Shown here piece after piece: positions 62,139 through 64,000 of a DNA stretch of 64,000 nt. The translations under genes and the position numbers were made by a program. A model generated the notes under the pieces. It had not been told where the DNA came from. It searched no databases and worked only from the letters and a program-made list of their open reading frames with translations. Within the stretch, counting starts at the first letter, position 1. Every line of letters starts with the position of its first letter. Source of the DNA: Agarophyton chilense. Taxonomy: Eukaryota; Rhodophyta; Florideophyceae; Gracilariales; Gracilariaceae. The stretch lies in the NCBI GenBank assembly GCA_030374765.1, contig JARGXX010000113.1:124001-188000 (forward strand), in the 5' to 3' direction.

Positions 62139-62199
62139 TCTTCGCGCGCTTGTGTGTGCCGTTTCCTTTCCTTGGCTCGTCTCTGAGAGCTTGTTGGCC
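61669..62199. other. Divergent region between PGM-like and PP2C genes
   Basis: GC-rich upstream sequence for both genes. A T-rich run near 61956-61975 and a CTTG tetranucleotide array at about 62101-62136 are present. No separate gene is supported. Confidence 0.6.
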
Positions 62200-63654
62200 A
62201 TGAACGCTTGCCGCACTTCCACTCTGGTACGATCACTTCCGCCCGGATTGTCATCCGCTCTTCTTGCGCAAAGCACGCTGTCGGCGCTGCCGTCGCACGT
62301 TCCGCGTCGCCGACGACATCATCATCACACGTGCTCGTTTGTGGCGGCACCACCACTGTCGTGCGTGTCGTTCAAACGCTCTCACTCGTGCATGCTGTGC
62401 ACAGCAACTTCGTCTCCGTCCGCGTCGTCGTCGTCGCCCGTCACACCCGCGACGCCCACCGTAGCAGCCGCTGCAGAGCCGCCGCGGCGACAGAACCGCG
62501 CCACGCTGGACAAGCGTGCTCTGGCGGCGGCCGCACTCGCCGGCGGGCTGGCCACGGCCGGTGGCGTGGTTGGTGTTAGTAATAGCGGCGATGATAACGA
62601 TGAAAAGGAGAATACAAACATACAATGCTCTGGGGATGACGGCACGGCGCTGTCTTCGTCCACGGTGACGAGCGACGACTCGACGCAACAGCACGATGGA
62701 GGGTGCACATCTGTGACGGCGCGCGCACGGTCGTTGGTGTTCCGGTCGGCAGTGGTGAGCATTCCGCACCCGGACAAGGCGGACAAGGGTGGCGAGGACG
62801 CGTTCTTCGTGCAGTGCAACGCGCTGGGTGTGTTTGACGGAGTGGGCGGATGGGCGAGCATCGGTGTGGACGCCGGGCTGTACTCAAAACAACTGGCGCA
62901 GCTGACTGGGGAGCACATTTATAAACAGGGCGCGTGCTCTGTGAAGGAGGCGCTGAAACAGGCGGCGGCGTGCAATGAGGCAATTGGGTCGAGCACAGCG
63001 TGCGTGGTGGGCATTGATGACGGCAAACTGTTTGGCGTAAACCTCGGCGACTCGGGACTGGTTGTGATTCGCGACGGACGCATCATCTACAAAACGGTGG
63101 AGCAGCAGCACTACTTCAACTGCCCGTACCAGATTGGAACCGACTCGCTGGACACGGTGGAGGTGGGCAACTCCATCGAGGTGGGGCTGCGGCACGGCGA
63201 CTGGGTGATCATGGGCACGGACGGACTATGGGACAACGTGTTCGCCGACAAGATCGTGGAGGTGGTCGCACAACACGAACACGCAGTGCACAACACGGGC
63301 GCGCACGAAGAAGACGACGCGGCGCACAAGAGCGAGGAGCAGCAGAACGACATGAGGTGGGAGGAGGCCAGTGTGGTGAGCGACTGCGGTAGCAACAGCG
63401 ACGAACGGTGTGTGGCACGAGCTAACGATTGTAGCAAACGGGCGGAAATTGTGGCGGAAAAGCTGGGCGAGGTGGCCGTCAAGGTGGCTAACAACGAACG
63501 CTCTTCGTCGCCGTTTGCTGTTAATGCGCGCAACGCAGGGCACGTGTTTATGGGCGGCAAGGTGGACGATATCACCATCATCTCCGCGCTGGTTGTGGAC
63601 GGCGCGCGCAGCGACGACCTCACGCGTAGCGACCACCACCCGCCGCCGCCGTGA
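62200..63654 (+). CDS. PP2C-type protein phosphatase (PTC7/SpoIIE-like)
   Basis: 484 aa from ATG 62200 (TTGGCCATGA context); upstream frame to 61954 has no ATG. Residues 1-105 are Ser/Arg/Ala-rich without acids, an organelle-type presequence. A hydrophobic segment at about 107-126 may span a membrane. The catalytic domain (about 180-480) has the Mn/Mg-binding motifs: GGEDAFFV at about 198, VFDGVGGW at 211-218, NLGDSGLVVIRDG, MGTDGLWDNVF, and GKVDDITII near the end. A charged loop (about 370-410) interrupts it. Yeast Ptc7 and plant homologues act in mitochondria or plastids on coenzyme Q or photosystem-related targets; the target here is unknown. Confidence 0.88.
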   Translation: MNACRTSTLVRSLPPGLSSALLAQSTLSALPSHVPRRRRHHHHTCSFVAAPPLSCVSFKRSHSCMLCTATSSPSASSSSPVTPATPTVAAAAEPPRRQNRATLDKRALAAAALAGGLATAGGVVGVSNSGDDNDEKENTNIQCSGDDGTALSSSTVTSDDSTQQHDGGCTSVTARARSLVFRSAVVSIPHPDKADKGGEDAFFVQCNALGVFDGVGGWASIGVDAGLYSKQLAQLTGEHIYKQGACSVKEALKQAAACNEAIGSSTACVVGIDDGKLFGVNLGDSGLVVIRDGRIIYKTVEQQHYFNCPYQIGTDSLDTVEVGNSIEVGLRHGDWVIMGTDGLWDNVFADKIVEVVAQHEHAVHNTGAHEEDDAAHKSEEQQNDMRWEEASVVSDCGSNSDERCVARANDCSKRAEIVAEKLGEVAVKVANNERSSSPFAVNARNAGHVFMGGKVDDITIISALVVDGARSDDLTRSDHHPPPP

Positions 63655-64000
63655 GCTCTTTCTCTTTCTCTCTTTCTATCTTTCTATCTTTCTCTCTTTC
63701 TTTCTCTTTCTCTCCCCCCCCCCCCCCCCCCCTCTCTCTCTCTCTCTCTCTGTTTGCGTTGGGCTTTTTTTTGTTTGTAGTTGTGTGAGTGAGTGTGTGT
63801 TGGAGTCGCACAGTTTTGGACAGCGTGTGCGAATAATAAAATAATAAAATAATAATAAAAAAACCTTTTTTGTTTTGCGCCTTTTTGTATCTGCGTGTGG
63901 TGGAGATATGATTTTCAACGCCGCCGCAGAATCTACAAGACGTTATTTGGCGCGACGCGCCGTCACGCCGGCGCACGTCACGCACACGCGCAGGCGCACG
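63655..64000. other. 3' flank of the PP2C gene with microsatellites
   Basis: CT-rich runs, a C run at about 63714-63732 and (CT)n occupy 63661-63751. Repeated AATAAAA-type signals at about 63833-63859 fit polyadenylation of the preceding gene. No further gene is visible before the window ends. Confidence 0.55.

Overview
This is nuclear DNA from an intron-poor, walled or photosynthetic-type eukaryote, most likely an alga; a red alga is my best guess, held loosely. The evidence is eukaryotic gene content: TIM17-family and mitochondrial uS17 proteins, HSP60, RRP40, THOC7, a MEF2-like MADS box, two STAR/KH proteins, a ceramide-1-phosphate/glycolipid transfer protein, and sugar-phosphate enzymes with transit-peptide-like N-termini. 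Most genes are single-exon. The few introns I could place have GTACGT or GTAAGT donors, and one has a perfect TACTAAC branch site. The ATG16-like WD40 gene would be unexpected in a red alga, because autophagy genes are reported missing from that group, so the lineage stays open.

Layout. 1-3.4 kb: the left-truncated 5' half of a Ty3/Gypsy-type LTR retrotransposon on the minus strand, with gag, an overlapping -1-frame pol start and a candidate LTR. 3.4-7.1 kb: a decayed Helitron (Rep fragment, middle region, PIF1-type helicase) followed by tandem CTAG hairpin repeats and a 66-bp TA-flanked mini-element. 7.7-8.3 kb: a LINE-like RNase H remnant. 8.3-11.6 kb: no confident gene. 11.7-19.5 kb: two inverted copies of an unknown acidic protein family flanking RRP40 and the wreck of a WD40-repeat gene, then a two-exon TIM17-family gene. 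22.3-25.7 kb: a metallo-beta-lactamase-fold hydrolase and a membrane protein. 26.2-30.9 kb: divergent MADS-box and HSP60 genes. 32.4-35.6 kb: a 2-oxoglutarate oxygenase and a secreted Cys-rich/coiled-coil protein. 36.8-43.2 kb: two convergent STAR-family KH genes, a C2H2 zinc-finger gene and a broken second copy of RRP40. 43.2-44.9 kb: an AT-rich island containing more copies of the 66-bp element. 45.0-55.4 kb: a GLTP-fold protein, mitochondrial uS17, a three-exon synaptogyrin-like MARVEL protein, two tRNA-Arg(TCG) genes, THOC7, an ATG16-like protein and glucose-6-phosphate isomerase. 55.4-58.9 kb: largely empty. 59.0-63.7 kb: a lysophospholipid acyltransferase, a plastid-type phosphoglucomutase/phosphomannomutase-like enzyme and a PTC7-type PP2C phosphatase.

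The genes do not form one pathway; this is ordinary mixed eukaryotic housekeeping with islands of mobile DNA. Themes that recur are RNA metabolism (RRP40, THOC7, two STAR proteins), mitochondrial biogenesis (HSP60, TIM17-family, uS17) and sugar-phosphate metabolism (GPI, PGM-like). I see no clear new multi-gene system. The observations most likely to be new are the inverted acidic protein pair (11.7 and 17.6 kb) and the 66-bp TA-flanked repeat family. Start codons given here are ATG unless stated; several open frames extend upstream of the chosen ATG only through non-ATG codons.
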